A DNA stretch of 64,000 bases from assembly GCF_032854445.1 (NCBI RefSeq), contig NC_088302.1, positions 39,748,191 to 39,812,190 of the forward strand, read 5' to 3'. Positions 56,701 to 61,360 of this stretch are shown here, one piece after another. Under the pieces are notes generated by a model, which saw only the letters and a list, made by a program, of their open reading frames with translations, searched no databases and was not told where the DNA came from. This DNA is from Liolophura sinensis. Its lineage: Eukaryota; Mollusca; Polyplacophora; Chitonida; Chitonidae. Positions within the stretch are counted from its first letter, which is position 1. Each line of letters starts with the position of its first letter. The translations under genes and the position numbers were made by a program.

Positions 56701-56946
56701 ATGTGTGTAGAATGACTATGGCTTACCATGACTCTTGTCTGCCACCTCATTGTCCAGATCTGCCCGAGGATTTGTCTCTGATATATCCAACATCTCGTCG
56801 TCGGTGCTGGAATGGATGCTAGCGTGGTCAGACACAATTCCGTTTGCTCCTCCGGTCCGGAACGAGGTCATCTGTGGAGGATGGCCAAATGTCTCCTCAC
56901 AGTCGGCTAAAAGAGCATCAGTTTCCATTAATGGAAAGTCTGACAT
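8610..56946 (-). CDS. CLCN3: CLC-3/4/5-type 2Cl-/H+ exchanger, whole gene (spliced CDS span)
   Basis: This is the gene-level entry; exons are listed separately. Joining the exon at 56,727-56,946 to the 19 downstream exons gives 2,484 nt, an uninterrupted 827-residue protein ending in TGA at 8,610-8,612, close to the usual 800-820 residues. All splice phases agree and every intron but one is ordinary GT-AG. The protein has the CLC selectivity motifs GSGIPE (about residues 247-252), GKEGP (gating glutamate about 291) and GLFIPS. A second 'proton' glutamate at about 348 in SLEEVSYYF is typical of exchangers rather than channels. A C-terminal pair of CBS domains follows. The closest family is vertebrate CLC-3, -4 and -5, which exchange two chloride ions for a proton in endosomes and support their acidification. 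Non-vertebrates usually have one gene for this clade, so the symbol means the clade rather than strict orthology to CLCN3. Confidence 0.96.
8975..9062 (+). repeat. Dispersed repeat shared with 39,470-39,548
   Basis: Both places carry AAGGTGGATG..CAA, CAGAATCAAG and later TAAACTT..GTTGAAATACAG-like blocks in the same order. I do not recognise the family; it may be a fragment of a longer element. Confidence 0.5.
9251..9345 (-). CDS. CLCN3: CLC exon 19: CBS2
   Basis: 95 nt, phase 0 in and phase 2 out, from ATTTTTCAG to AATGG/GTATGT. It encodes [20 protein letters not shown] and [12 protein letters not shown], the first half of CBS domain 2, nearly identical to vertebrate CLC-3. Confidence 0.96.
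9448..9560 (-). mobile_element. SINE family 1, 3' fragment
   Basis: Reverse fragment with GTGTTTTACGCCGTACTC and AAGAATATTTCATTTATAC up to ACCATCTGCCGGTTG. It lies in the intron between CLC exons 18 and 19 and creates a spurious plus-strand open frame. Confidence 0.82.
9818..9936 (-). CDS. CLCN3: CLC exon 18: linker between CBS domains
   Basis: 119 nt, phase 1 in and phase 0 out, from CATTACAG to ATG/GTAAGC. It encodes [17 protein letters not shown], a divergent linker, and [11 protein letters not shown]. The PLKLRRIL block matches vertebrate CLC-4; the linker is the least conserved part of the C-terminus. Confidence 0.94.
10810..10917 (-). CDS. CLCN3: CLC exon 17: CBS1
   Basis: 108 nt, phase 1 at both ends, from TTGAACAG to ATCA/GTGAGT. 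It encodes [20 protein letters not shown] and [16 protein letters not shown], the NGFPV and RRDL parts of CBS domain 1, which in mammalian CLC-5 takes part in nucleotide binding. Confidence 0.95.
11507..11520 (+). promoter_or_regulatory. CTCF-like motif in a CLC intron
   Basis: CCACCAGGTGGCGT is a very good match to the CTCF core motif. It lies in the intron between exons 16 and 17. CTCF is conserved in bilaterians including molluscs; binding here is untested. Confidence 0.4.
12010..12235. mobile_element. MITE-like element, partial copy
   Basis: The right end is GCGAAAAGGTTGAGGAATTA, and the inner ATCAAATTAAAAATGTGCAT matches the 29.2 kb copy. The left terminal repeat is not recognisable. 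It lies 12 bp or less from the acceptor side of CLC exon 16. Confidence 0.6.
12248..12306 (-). CDS. CLCN3: CLC exon 16: CBS1
   Basis: A 59-nt exon between TTGTACAG and ATAG/GTGAGT, phase 2 in and phase 1 out. It encodes [19 protein letters not shown], matching the beginning of CBS domain 1 (RNDPPLAVLTQDNMTVDDI in vertebrate CLC-3). Confidence 0.95.
13975..14170. mobile_element. MITE-like element, partial copy
   Basis: The right end GAAAAGGTTGAAGAATTAGG is clear. The left part shares TGGAATTTATGCATACAAT with the fragment at 34.8 kb. Confidence 0.55.
14442..14683. mobile_element. MITE-like element with 17-bp terminal inverted repeats (complete copy)
   Basis: It starts ACTGTAATTCTTCAACC and ends GGTTGAAGAATTACAGT, perfect inverted repeats, around a roughly 240-bp AT-rich non-coding body. 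Related sequences lie at about 12,010-12,235, 13,975-14,170, 29,189-29,395, 34,793-34,880 and 47,098-47,258. It has the form of a non-autonomous DNA transposon; no transposase is seen and the superfamily is unknown. Confidence 0.75.
17117..17212 (-). CDS. CLCN3: CLC exon 15: entry to the CBS region
   Basis: 96 nt, phase 2 at both ends, donor CCCAG/GTGAGA. It encodes [19 protein letters not shown], then [13 protein letters not shown], aligning with [20 protein letters not shown] of vertebrate CLC-3. This is the linker into the cytosolic CBS domains. The acceptor has no polypyrimidine tract; instead CCTTGAC lies about 10 nt before the AG, as in U12-type introns. Confidence 0.95.
17213..18013 (-). 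other. CLCN3: U12-type (minor spliceosome) intron of the CLC gene
   Basis: The intron begins GTATCCTTT (18,013 downwards on the minus strand), the exact U12 donor consensus. It ends with CCTTGAC followed by CATGAGCAG, a good U12 branch-point sequence with the branch A about 10 nt from the AG. There is no polypyrimidine tract. The homology junction GRRG-I-YDAHIQ matches GREG-I-YEAHIR of vertebrate CLC-3, so these boundaries are fixed independently. All other introns of the gene look U2-type. Confidence 0.9.
18014..18128 (-). CDS. CLCN3: CLC exon 14, with U12-type donor
   Basis: 115 nt, phase 1 in and phase 2 out, following TTGTTTCAG. It encodes [19 protein letters not shown], the last membrane helices ([13 protein letters not shown]) and two bases of the next isoleucine. 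No ordinary donor fits the homology. The boundary falls at AT/GTATCCTTT, a perfect match to the U12-type 5' splice site (RTATCCTTT). Confidence 0.95.
18545..19165. repeat. Minisatellite, 33-43 bp unit
   Basis: About 15 imperfect copies of a unit like GAAACAATGTGATATTGTG plus AAACTGTTATAAAAGTTATC. It fills half of the intron between CLC exons 13 and 14. Open frames through it are by-products of the period. Confidence 0.93.
19359..19486 (-). CDS. CLCN3: CLC exon 13: pore tyrosine region
   Basis: 128 nt, phase 2 in and phase 1 out, from GTGTGACAG to ACAG/GTGGGC. It encodes an extracytosolic loop ([14 protein letters not shown]) and then [18 protein letters not shown]. The tyrosine in IYAMVG is the inner-gate, chloride-contacting tyrosine of CLC proteins and is present. 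Confidence 0.96.
19903..19988 (-). CDS. CLCN3: CLC exon 12: motif GLFIPS
   Basis: 86 nt, phase 0 in and phase 2 out, from GTCCCTCAG to CTT/GTAAGT. It encodes [20 protein letters not shown] followed by GVGMEQL. GLFIPS is the third chloride-site loop of the CLC pore; vertebrate CLC-3 has VPSGLFIPSM here. Confidence 0.96.
20203..20802. repeat. Minisatellite, 49-50 bp unit
   Basis: About twelve units containing GAGAGATGGATTCATATGTG and GGAAAAC. The last four (from 20,603, period 49) are practically identical while the earlier ones are diverged. It lies in the intron between exons 11 and 12. Confidence 0.93.
21361..21622 (-). mobile_element. SINE family 1, nearly full length
   Basis: Reverse-oriented copy with the tail (TTATTTATTTGATTGG side) first and the tRNA-like head at about 21,545-21,620, including the GAACTCACAGCGAC side of the B-box region. 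It lies in the intron between CLC exons 11 and 12. Confidence 0.88.
22244..22388 (-). CDS. CLCN3: CLC exon 11
   Basis: 145 nt, phase 2 in and phase 0 out, from ATATTTCAG to AAG/GTATGT. It encodes CDYERNF, a variable loop, then [18 protein letters not shown] and TFGIK. The variable loop lacks the DIPDRPAG sequence of vertebrate CLC-3/4, but the membrane part is well conserved. Confidence 0.95.
22450..22515 (-). mobile_element. SINE family 1, short deleted fragment
   Basis: Reverse remnant in which the tail (TTTGATGCCATACT) is joined directly to ACCCACGACCATCTGCAGG, with the middle lost. It lies just upstream of CLC exon 11. Confidence 0.65.
22619..22886 (+). mobile_element. SINE family 1, nearly full length
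   Basis: Forward copy from GGCCTCTGTGG to an (AAATA)n tail. The A box is degraded (inserted CGTGAGT), the B box GAGTTCAAGTCC is intact. The flanks share ACTTAATA with small differences, a probable target-site duplication. It lies in the intron between CLC exons 10 and 11. Confidence 0.88.
23010..23082 (+). mobile_element. SINE family 1, tail fragment
   Basis: Diverged forward tail: GAAATATTCATGATTACGG, TGTAAAACATCAATCAAAT, AAATAAAT. Confidence 0.65.
23261..23329 (-). CDS. CLCN3: CLC exon 10
   Basis: A 69-nt exon between acceptor TTTGTGACAG and donor CTGTG/GTGAGT, phase 2 at both ends. It encodes [16 protein letters not shown] followed by an acidic stretch. It aligns with LNTSELIKELFTDCG of vertebrate CLC-3. 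The split cysteine at its end (TG|C) starts the CDY motif completed in the next exon. Confidence 0.93.
24112..24167 (-). CDS. CLCN3: CLC exon 9
   Basis: A 56-nt exon from TTCACACAG to AAG/GTATGT, phase 0 in and phase 2 out. It encodes a hydrophobic run [18 protein letters not shown], matching the AITAVIAFPNPYTR helix of vertebrate CLC-3. It was placed by homology and phase. Confidence 0.92.
24485..24795 (+). mobile_element. SINE-like element, family 2
   Basis: Recognised by shared blocks with the copy at 55.1 kb: a start with ACAATTTTTCAGTTATATG and a CCGACGA-type stretch, a TTCTTGTTGCAGGGTGGA block, an AGTGCTGC block, and then ATTATACTGATACGAGCCAA. The last block and the GCGAGGAAGC stretch resemble an interspersed repeat I associate with bivalves and other molluscs. 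The body ends near ACCCGACCCAGGATTGACCC. Confidence 0.6.
25133..25222 (-). CDS. CLCN3: CLC exon 8
   Basis: 30 codons, phase 0, from TATTCCAG to GAG/GTAAGT. It encodes [20 protein letters not shown] followed by LGKYPISE. This corresponds to the [20 protein letters not shown] to GKYPVLE segment of vertebrate CLC-3. The sequence is more diverged than its neighbours but the length is identical. Confidence 0.93.
25585..26515. repeat. Minisatellite, 31-36 bp unit, A/C-rich
   Basis: Roughly 28 imperfect units of the type CACCATGACAAGCACACCC plus AGACTTCTCAC in the intron between CLC exons 7 and 8. The strand asymmetry is extreme (A+C on plus), so the transcribed RNA is G/U-rich. It produces several long spurious open frames on both strands. 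Confidence 0.95.
26678..26860 (-). CDS. CLCN3: CLC exon 7
   Basis: 61 codons, phase 0, from ATACAG to GGG/GTAAGT. It encodes [25 protein letters not shown] and a membrane helix ending VILGALG. It matches vertebrate CLC-3 nearly residue for residue. It is followed by an intron that contains the largest minisatellite of the window. Confidence 0.96.
27036..27116 (-). CDS. CLCN3: CLC exon 6: proton glutamate
   Basis: 27 codons, phase 0, from acceptor TTATCAG to donor GAG/GTAAAA. It encodes [20 protein letters not shown] and ends VLFSLEE. The final glutamate lies 57 residues after the gating glutamate, the same spacing as E211 to E268 in CLC-5. That residue carries protons in exchangers and is replaced in channels, so the protein should be a 2Cl-/H+ antiporter. 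Confidence 0.96.
27481..27687 (-). CDS. CLCN3: CLC exon 5: gating glutamate
   Basis: 69 codons, phase 0 at both ends, bounded by TTATTCAG and GAG/GTGAGT. It encodes [17 protein letters not shown], then [17 protein letters not shown] and [11 protein letters not shown]. The glutamate of GKEGP (about residue 291 of the 1a isoform) is the external gate of CLC proteins and is intact. Small differences from vertebrates are GPF for GPL and ASCC for ACCC. Confidence 0.97.
27724..28010. repeat. Minisatellite, about 38 bp unit
   Basis: About seven units of the type TTCAGAATTAACAGTAGAGC plus TACATTTTGCTGAAGAA in the intron between CLC exons 4 and 5. Confidence 0.9.
28166..28327 (-). CDS. CLCN3: CLC exon 4: selectivity motif GSGIPE
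   Basis: Phase 0 to phase 0, 54 codons, bounded by TTTGACAG and GAG/GTAACG. It encodes WYTWAELFG, a hydrophobic helix, then [21 protein letters not shown] is the first of the chloride-coordinating loops of CLC proteins. The exon is too short in uninterrupted frame to be obvious as an open reading frame; it was placed by homology and by the phases of its neighbours. Confidence 0.95.
28848..28912. repeat. Short tandem repeat, 21 bp unit
   Basis: Three nearly perfect units AGTAAACTGGAGTGCCC(A/G)G plus a partial fourth. Confidence 0.93.
29189..29395. mobile_element. MITE-like element, second long copy
   Basis: It begins ACTGTAATTCTTCAACC followed by TTTTCGCATG and ends with a diverged inverted end (TATGCGAAATTGTCGAGG). 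The inner part shares ATCAAATTAAAAATGTG, TATAAATTG and CCAATCCAACCAATGAAG with the 12.1 kb copy. Confidence 0.7.
29702..29856 (-). CDS. CLCN3: CLC exon 3
   Basis: It follows acceptor TTTCTCAG and ends AGA/GTGAGT in phase 0. It encodes the end of the first helix ([20 protein letters not shown]) and the extracytosolic segment with EQCCW, both closely matching vertebrate CLC-3 and CLC-4. The potential N-glycosylation sequon NNT falls where the vertebrate proteins have NETT. The loop is slightly diverged but colinear. Confidence 0.95.
30565..30778 (-). mobile_element. SINE family 1, truncated at the head, without an AAAT tail
   Basis: Reverse copy flanked by identical 13-bp duplications (CAAGCCATGTCTT at 30,552-30,564 and 30,779-30,791). 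The first part of the tRNA head, with the A box, is missing, and at the other end the element stops at CTGATTGG without the (AAAT)n tail seen elsewhere. The body is otherwise close to the 39.1 kb copy. Confidence 0.9.
33125..33539. repeat. Minisatellite, 56 or 62 bp unit
   Basis: About seven units of CACATGCCCACATTGTGATG, ACTTCACCGACTGCCTGGCA and GTGGTACATGTGAGTA. Units differ by a 6-bp insertion that extends ACATGT to ACATGTACATGT. It lies in the large intron between CLC exons 2 and 3. Confidence 0.93.
34793..34880. mobile_element. MITE-like element, left-end fragment
   Basis: TAAATCTTCAACCTTTTCCA followed by GTGGAATTTATGCATACAAT, shared with the 14.0 kb copy. Confidence 0.5.
37160..37378 (-). 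CDS. CLCN3: CLC exon 2: start of the conserved core
   Basis: First exon shared by all isoforms. It begins after TTTTAG in phase 1 and ends GCAGCAG/GTATGG in phase 1. It encodes [16 protein letters not shown], the [11 protein letters not shown] block diagnostic of the CLC-3/4/5 clade, a basic stretch, and then DAWSGWL, which opens the first membrane helix. The stretch immediately upstream of the acceptor is a 93-bp tandem repeat. Confidence 0.95.
37396..37762. repeat. Minisatellite, 93 bp unit, next to CLC exon 2
   Basis: Four units of exactly 93 bp, almost identical, plus a shortened fifth (about 76 bp). Each has CATTTGTCAATTTTGTAGAG and TAAGGTACAGATAGGGACAC. The array ends 17 bp from the exon 2 acceptor, so the branch point of that intron probably lies in the first unit. 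Confidence 0.93.
37769..37971 (-). mobile_element. SINE family 1, diverged copy
   Basis: Reverse copy with TATTTATTTGACTGG, CACTCAAGAATATTTC and GCATGAGCTGGACTTGAAC recognisable. Part of the body is deleted. It directly abuts the 93-bp tandem array. Confidence 0.8.
38309..38445 (-). mobile_element. SINE family 1, 3' half
   Basis: Reverse copy covering the tail and body (GATTTGGTGTTTTATGC, ACTCAAGAATATTTCACTT, ATCCGCAGGTTGCTGACAGA). The tRNA-like head is missing. Confidence 0.85.
38679..38845 (-). mobile_element. SINE family 1, old 3' fragment
   Basis: Diverged reverse copy: TTTATTTATTTGATCAGCG, ACTCAAGAGAATTT, ATCTGCAGGTTGGTGGCAG. It lacks the head. Confidence 0.75.
39134..39410 (+). mobile_element. 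Full-length tRNA-derived SINE (family 1)
   Basis: This is the reference copy for the window. The head has a perfect Pol III A box (TGGCTCAGTGGG, 39,146-39,157) and a B box (GAGTTCAAGTCC, 39,214-39,225). A conserved body and an (AAAT)n tail follow. It is flanked by identical 12-bp target-site duplications (TAGAAATTAATC at 39,122-39,133 and 39,411-39,422), so the insertion is fairly recent. Confidence 0.93.
40080..40222 (-). mobile_element. SINE family 1, 3' fragment
   Basis: Reverse copy with GTGTTTTACGACATACTC, CGGCCAGCATTGCAGTGGG and CAGGCAGAGCCTGGGG. It follows a short forward tail fragment (about 40,014-40,068). Confidence 0.75.
41822..42498. repeat. Minisatellite, about 53 bp unit
   Basis: About 13 units of CTGCATGAGCATTTTCTCTT, GTGGTTTGATATATACATGT and AACACGCACATTA, in an intron upstream of CLC exon 2. 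It underlies a spurious 135-residue minus-strand frame. Confidence 0.95.
43354..43537 (-). CDS. CLCN3: CLC exon 1c: candidate proline-rich alternative first exon
   Basis: A GC-rich island inside the intron encodes a peptide beginning [13 protein letters not shown], followed by a run of prolines and then [15 protein letters not shown]. An in-frame TAA lies 27 nt upstream of the ATG. Two donors are possible. ATG/GTAGGC (exon end 43,343) looks stronger but leaves phase 0, which cannot join exon 2. A/GTACTC (exon end 43,354) is weaker but leaves phase 1 and would join as KES-STNLMD, giving an 815-residue protein. An unseen small exon could also rescue the first donor. The codon-like composition, quite unlike the surrounding AT-rich intron, suggests real coding sequence. 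Confidence 0.45.
44527..45092. repeat. Minisatellite, about 29 bp unit
   Basis: About 19 units of CTCAGGTACAGTATCCCTGA plus TGTCTTGTC, in the intron between candidate first exons 1b and 1c. Confidence 0.94.
47098..47258. mobile_element. MITE-like element with internal duplication
   Basis: It begins CTGCAATTCTTCAACTTTTT and carries AAATCAAATTAAAAGTGTGC. The segment CATAAATTG..GTGAAGGTTGCTC is duplicated in tandem before the right end. Confidence 0.55.
48782..48885 (+). mobile_element. Fragment of another interspersed repeat
   Basis: The stretch TATGGCTGCAACATTGCC, AAAGTGGCGTTAAGCCATA, ATCATTCATTCATTC looks like the 3' end of a common lophotrochozoan repeat with a CATT-type tail. Only the tail part is present. 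Confidence 0.5.
48911..48966 (+). repeat. T-run followed by G-rich stretch
   Basis: About 15 T, then GGTG and a run of 15 G, then TGTGGGGTGGTAGGGTGGTGG. It could form a G-quadruplex on the plus strand. Confidence 0.7.
49327..49426. repeat. Tandem repeat, 25 bp unit, four copies
   Basis: TAGACATCAAGGCACTAGTC AAATG repeated four times with a few changes, less than 1 kb from candidate exon 1b. Confidence 0.93.
50160..50301 (-). CDS. CLCN3: CLC exon 1b: alternative first exon
   Basis: An ATG at 50,301 opens a 47-residue frame starting [12 protein letters not shown]. It ends at a donor (AATG/GTAAAT, exon end 50,160) in phase 1, exactly the phase needed to join exon 2. An in-frame TAA lies 12 nt upstream of the ATG and I see no convincing acceptor there, so it is best read as an alternative first exon with its own promoter. 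The resulting protein would be 801 aa. The peptide is basic ([10 protein letters not shown]) and lacks the dileucine signal of exon 1a. The prediction comes from phase and composition; I recognise no homologue of this N-terminus. Confidence 0.6.
54754..55048. repeat. Minisatellite, about 27-36 bp unit
   Basis: About nine loose units of AGAACCTTGTATATTCTGTT plus AGATAC. Confidence 0.85.
55128..55345 (+). mobile_element. SINE-like element, family 2, truncated
   Basis: Second copy: ACAATTTTTCAGTCATATGA, TTCTTGTGGTAGGGCGAG, AAAGTGCTGCCCCCACTAAA, then ACCAGACCAACCAGTCTTG and TTTCCTTGCTCTAGG. It stops earlier than the 24.5 kb copy. Confidence 0.6.
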
Positions 56947-56974
56947 TCGAGATTCATCAACAAATGACACAGAA
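56727..56974 (-). CDS. CLCN3: CLC exon 1a: N-terminus with acidic dileucine motif
   Basis: This exon encodes the cytosolic N-terminus. It begins after a strong acceptor (a U-rich run ending TTTTCAG at 56,975-56,983) and ends at donor CATG/GTAAGC in phase 1. The first ATG inside it is at 56,946. The peptide is acidic and contains [11 protein letters not shown]. This fits the [DE]xxxL[LI] sorting signal and resembles the DEELL stretch at the same place in vertebrate CLC-3. Splicing to exon 2 forms HG-STNLMD. The frame is open back to the acceptor, so translation may begin in an upstream exon. Confidence 0.85.
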
Positions 56975-57525
56975 CTGAAAAGAACAAAGGAAAACTGTTA
57001 CAACATGCAGCTGTGGAGTGACTGTTGGGCACAGACACGCTTACAATGAGCAGACAGGAATGATGCAAATTTACAGGATTCAAAATACCCTAAATACGCT
57101 CAAATTTTGACCAAAAAAGTACATAGAGGCATATAAATGTCACCCAATTTTTTTTATTTTCGATGCTGAAACTTACAATTTTCCAGTACAATATCATCCC
57201 ATGTTCCAAGCAAACCTCAATACACCCTTCTAAACTAAATATAACTCTCAGAATACGAAAAAATGGGCAACTTAGTCATGGACGAAATTGATAGTCATTT
57301 AGTCGGGACCTAAATGTACTACATAAGTCTCAAAATCAATTTTTGCAATCTGCTTTTCAAATGGACAGCAGGTTTAACCAAGTAAAAAAACAGCCTTGAA
57401 AGCTACTTTTTTTTATCACTACATGAGATGTTCATGTCACTATATAGGTGATGACTCAAAGCGTCTACACAGCTGGAACCTATTTTTAGTACTCTAGGTA
57501 ATATCAACAACATATGTATAAAACA

Positions 57526-57562
<37 letters not shown>

Positions 57563-60500
57563 ACATGCATCTACATGTGAAATACATGATAGAGCAATCA
57601 CACACAAAGAGGGAGAAATGTAATCTTTTGATTTCAGCACTACTAATATCTGTCTTAAAATTATCCTAGCACATTATACTATCTAGTGAGTGAGAAGGAA
57701 ATCATATAGTTTAAATTTTAACATGACAAACAGAACTAAATGACAGGGAAACATACATTTAACAAAGATGGGATCATGCTTTGTATTAAACACGGGGATA
57801 TTCATAGAAAGACCTGCAAATATGCAAATATACATGTATGAACTTACATAAAACTGGAGGTGACTAATAGTTGGAGAGACACAGGTAACCATTTCTACAC
57901 TTATATGTACAAACAAGTTGAATTAAAGCATCTTACATATATATGATTAAGTTTTCCGGACTGACATAATACGAATAACTAAACCTACCACTCCAAAACT
58001 CTGAATTTTAGCTTTGGCTTATTAAAGCATGTCAGTTGGTCATTCTGTTTGTCCATTGCTTTTGACACCCTAGCTGTCTTTCAACACTGGGCCTTCTGTC
58101 TTTTAATAACAACCACTCACTTAACCAGGGGCCTGAGTTCAAATCGACGCCAAATCCTCCGTGACATTACTATGAAGTACGCCATACTGTTGGGAGACAA
58201 GTTGTCTTTTAAGGGGGAACCCTTGCAAATGGCCACACAAGCATACTTAACTGAATATAATATTCTCCCTAAAGCCATGAATCATGGGAGTGGGGGAATC
58301 TCAATTTAATTTTTGTTGTCCAAGGAGTGGATTGAGCCCAAACTATGAGCCGTGATGAACTAAAGTCTATGCCTGATTTTGCCACAGCAAGAATATTTGG
58401 ACATCTTTTCACATGTGTAGTCCAAGCATTTATGAAACTTTAGTTAAAGAAAGCAAAATCTCCTGAAAAAAGCAAGAACCAGCATGAATTATGCCATCGA
58501 TCTGGTATGTACACATGTGCTCCTGTTTATGTAACTTTTACTAAAACATTCCAGAAGAGAGAAATCTTTAAATTATTCAAAACCACTACTCTTACGATAA
58601 GTTTTTCTGATGTGGACATGATAAAGTAAGACAACTTTTGCGTTACCTATTTTTATAGTGCCTTGATATTTGTATCATAACTGCGTGTGGAACAAATGCT
58701 GCAGCAATATTATACAACAACCAACCAATGCATATAATGCAAGTGAAAATTGCTAACAATGCAGCACAACTGCAACCACTATATTTTATGCTAACAATCA
58801 ATATTATGTGTGATATTCAAGTCAACCTCTAAATGATAACATATAATACTTCTAGGTCTACACAGATCTAAAACACACTGTAAGAAAGTGGACGCAGACA
58901 GAAAAGATATTTTGTTCTGGACAGCATACAGATTATGACCCCATGACTGGGGTTGAATTTGAAAACAATTTGTGGGTGCATAAGTGCATTTAGATTCACA
59001 AAATGCATATATGCGCATGCACACATGCATCTTCAATTATGAACCCAATTTTCAATAGTAAAAATGCATATGATAATGTAAAATGTCATCAACTTTATGA
59101 CATTCAAAACACGTGCCAGATATAGGAAGAGTGCATGCTATAAAAAATCAATGTATGATGTGTTTAATAAAAGTGATCTAGACAGGGAAACAGACAGGAA
59201 ATCGATACAGATACCAGGAAATTGTTTATACAAACATCTGAACACAACAACATGCAACTGTTAAGGAACAGGTTTACTGAGTAAATACACCACATCTTAC
59301 CTCTCTAATAAATGACAGATGCAGCAGTCTTATGAAGCTCAAGAGCATGGAAAGCAAAGGAAAGCTTATTATACTAACATACTACCATAGGAACCTGAGC
59401 ACTGGGTTAATAAAAGTGACCAAACATTATAAGAAACTTCTGAAGAAAGGATTGATCAAGAAGAGCACACGTTCTACATGTACGCTGGTATTAAACAGGC
59501 AATGTTGGACTAGCAGACCCATATCTAGTTATATGACCATAGGCCATTAAGAGCTCCCTTGGTCTTCAAGGATATATACTTGCTACATTTTTTCAGTGAC
59601 TATGCACAGTGTTATTTTATGCATACTGTAAGAGATTTCCTCTGTCCATTTTAAGAGATGTATATAAAGTATCCACACAATTCACCTTCATTCTAGTTAG
59701 AAGTCTAACAAGTACAGTGAAAGGATTGCTAAATGATTGTGTAACATTCAAATCTACAACTAGGAGTAATATGTCATGCATTCTGTTCAATAATTAATTA
59801 AATTTAAATGCATCATTTCTTTTTCTGCAAAAGAGCAACTGCTAGTAAGTACAAAACTGTGGAGGTACATGTATGACATACTCATAAGGCATTCTCATTT
59901 CTTTATTTATTTGATTGGTTCTTTTATGCTGTACTCAAGAATATTTCACTTTAATATCATATACGATGGTGGCCAGCATTATAGTGGCGAAAAAACGGGC
60001 AGGACCCAGGAGAAACCCACGTAGCTAGCAGACCTTCCCACGTACGGCCGGAGAGGAAGCCGGCATGAGCTGGACATGAACTCACAACACTGGTTAGAGG
60101 CTCCTGGGCCAATGTGCCTAGCAGTCACGCAAACTACATCGGCTTTAAAGGTCCACCATTTTCATTTGAAGATGATAGTGTTAATCTACAAGTATCACAA
60201 TCAATCCCCCTCTGCATTAGGCCTTTCAGATATGATAAACCATGCATTGAACAACTCTTATCATACACACTTTTGACTGTAGTAAAGGCTTAGTATAGGA
60301 ATACAGTGGACCGATAGATTCCCACTCTGTTAACACTTTTACTCCCAGTGGGGATCGCTTTGGCCATGTCATTCTGTCCTGGCATTGTAAGGACTCTGAC
60401 TGGAGTGAGCTTGGTGGCTGTCCTTTACAGGTGAAAGTGGTATAAGTAACAATATTAGCATTATTAGAGTGGTCTCAGCTAATTTTCAGCCATAGAATCT

Positions 60501-60741
60501 CTTCTATATTGTACTAATACCCAGAATTAAGTGTAAATCCCAAATAACGATAATACTGTAAACACAAAGTAGTGTGACACTCAAAGATACTTCAATTTTA
60601 TTTGGGTTTAGACTCCCAACATATCATAATACACCTTTAGTGAGCATTTGATCTGGTGATTCTGCCTAGCTCTGCACGTAGTTACTGCATTGCGGATATG
60701 GTGCCTTGGGAGCATCCAAATTTTATGTAACTGCGTCTTAC
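56975..60741 (-). other. Sequence upstream of CLC exon 1a (intron 1 if the 60.7 kb exon is real)
   Basis: 3.8 kb, AT-rich, with a (TA)n run at 57.52 kb and a SINE at 59.9 kb. The strong acceptor at its lower end shows that at least part of it is intron. Confidence 0.65.
59896..60125 (-). mobile_element. SINE family 1 copy with internal insertion and deletion
   Basis: Reverse copy with the TTTATTTATTTGATTGG tail side, a short insertion after TTTCACTT, a deletion in the ACCATCCGCAGG region, and a truncated head. It lies upstream of CLC exon 1a, in an intron if the 60.7 kb exon is real. Confidence 0.85.
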
Positions 60742-60767
60742 CAAGAAGACAATGCAAGCTCGCACAT
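60742..60767 (-). CDS. CLCN3: Candidate first coding exon of the CLC gene
   Basis: The strongly spliced acceptor at 56,975 implies an exon further upstream. On the minus strand a good donor (TTG followed by GTAAGACG) lies at 60,741. An ATG at 60,767 opens a frame MCELALSS that ends in phase 2, which is the phase the exon at 56,974 requires. The joined protein would start 18 residues further upstream (845 aa). This exon could instead be purely 5' UTR, with translation from the ATG at 56,946. The match rests on donor quality, phase and position beside the divergent SR gene, with no homology support. Confidence 0.35.
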
Positions 60768-61173
60768 CCAGTTCACTCTGTTTAAAAGAATGAGTCTCGC
60801 CTCTTATTTATGTCGATTTAAGTTCGAAGTGATGTAAATGTGCTATTTTTAGTCGACAGAATGGAACTGAACATGTGACACTGAGTGACAGCGACACTGC
60901 ACGGGCTCTAGCACCAGACAAATCCACATGTTTAGATCGAATTTCAGTTCTTCTCTCGGGATTTCGTTGCTAGTACATTGGGGTGCACTTACCGCTGAGT
61001 TATTCCAGACAAGCACAAGTAGTTATTAGAATATGGCTCATACACTCAAGGCAATACTGCTAAATTAGGCCTCCCCACATATTAAGTCACCAAGATACAT
61101 CCATGTTGTTTTGCTTTATTTCCGCCTGTAAAACGAGGCTAGTCGGAGGCTCAACACGAGTGAGGATAATTTC

Positions 61174-61196
61174 GTTTCGAACACAACGTTCGAAAC
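61174..61196. repeat. Perfect 9-bp inverted repeat in the promoter region
   Basis: The arms GTTTCGAAC and GTTCGAAAC are exact reverse complements separated by ACAAC. Each arm contains the palindrome TTCGAA. It could be a dimeric transcription-factor site; I cannot name the factor. Confidence 0.6.
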
Positions 61197-61360
61197 CTAA
61201 AGTTAAACTGAGATATTTTACACCATTTCTCTCCCCGCTCCCCCACCTCCAAGTGCAACGTTGTTACAAAAATTTGGTTTAAAAGTGTTGATTAATTACA
61301 GGCTCCAGGGAGAAGGATAAATAATGGAAAAACAAGTTTACAACGATTTGGGTTTTTTAT

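Larger units (their letters stand above)
50302..56726 (-). other. 5' intron between exons 1a and 1b
   Basis: 6.4 kb with a SINE family 2 copy, a minisatellite at 54.8 kb and a SINE-like remnant near 56.55 kb. An inverted CAGGTG/CACCTG pair around TGATGT (50,665-50,682) lies upstream of exon 1b and might belong to its promoter. Confidence 0.65.
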
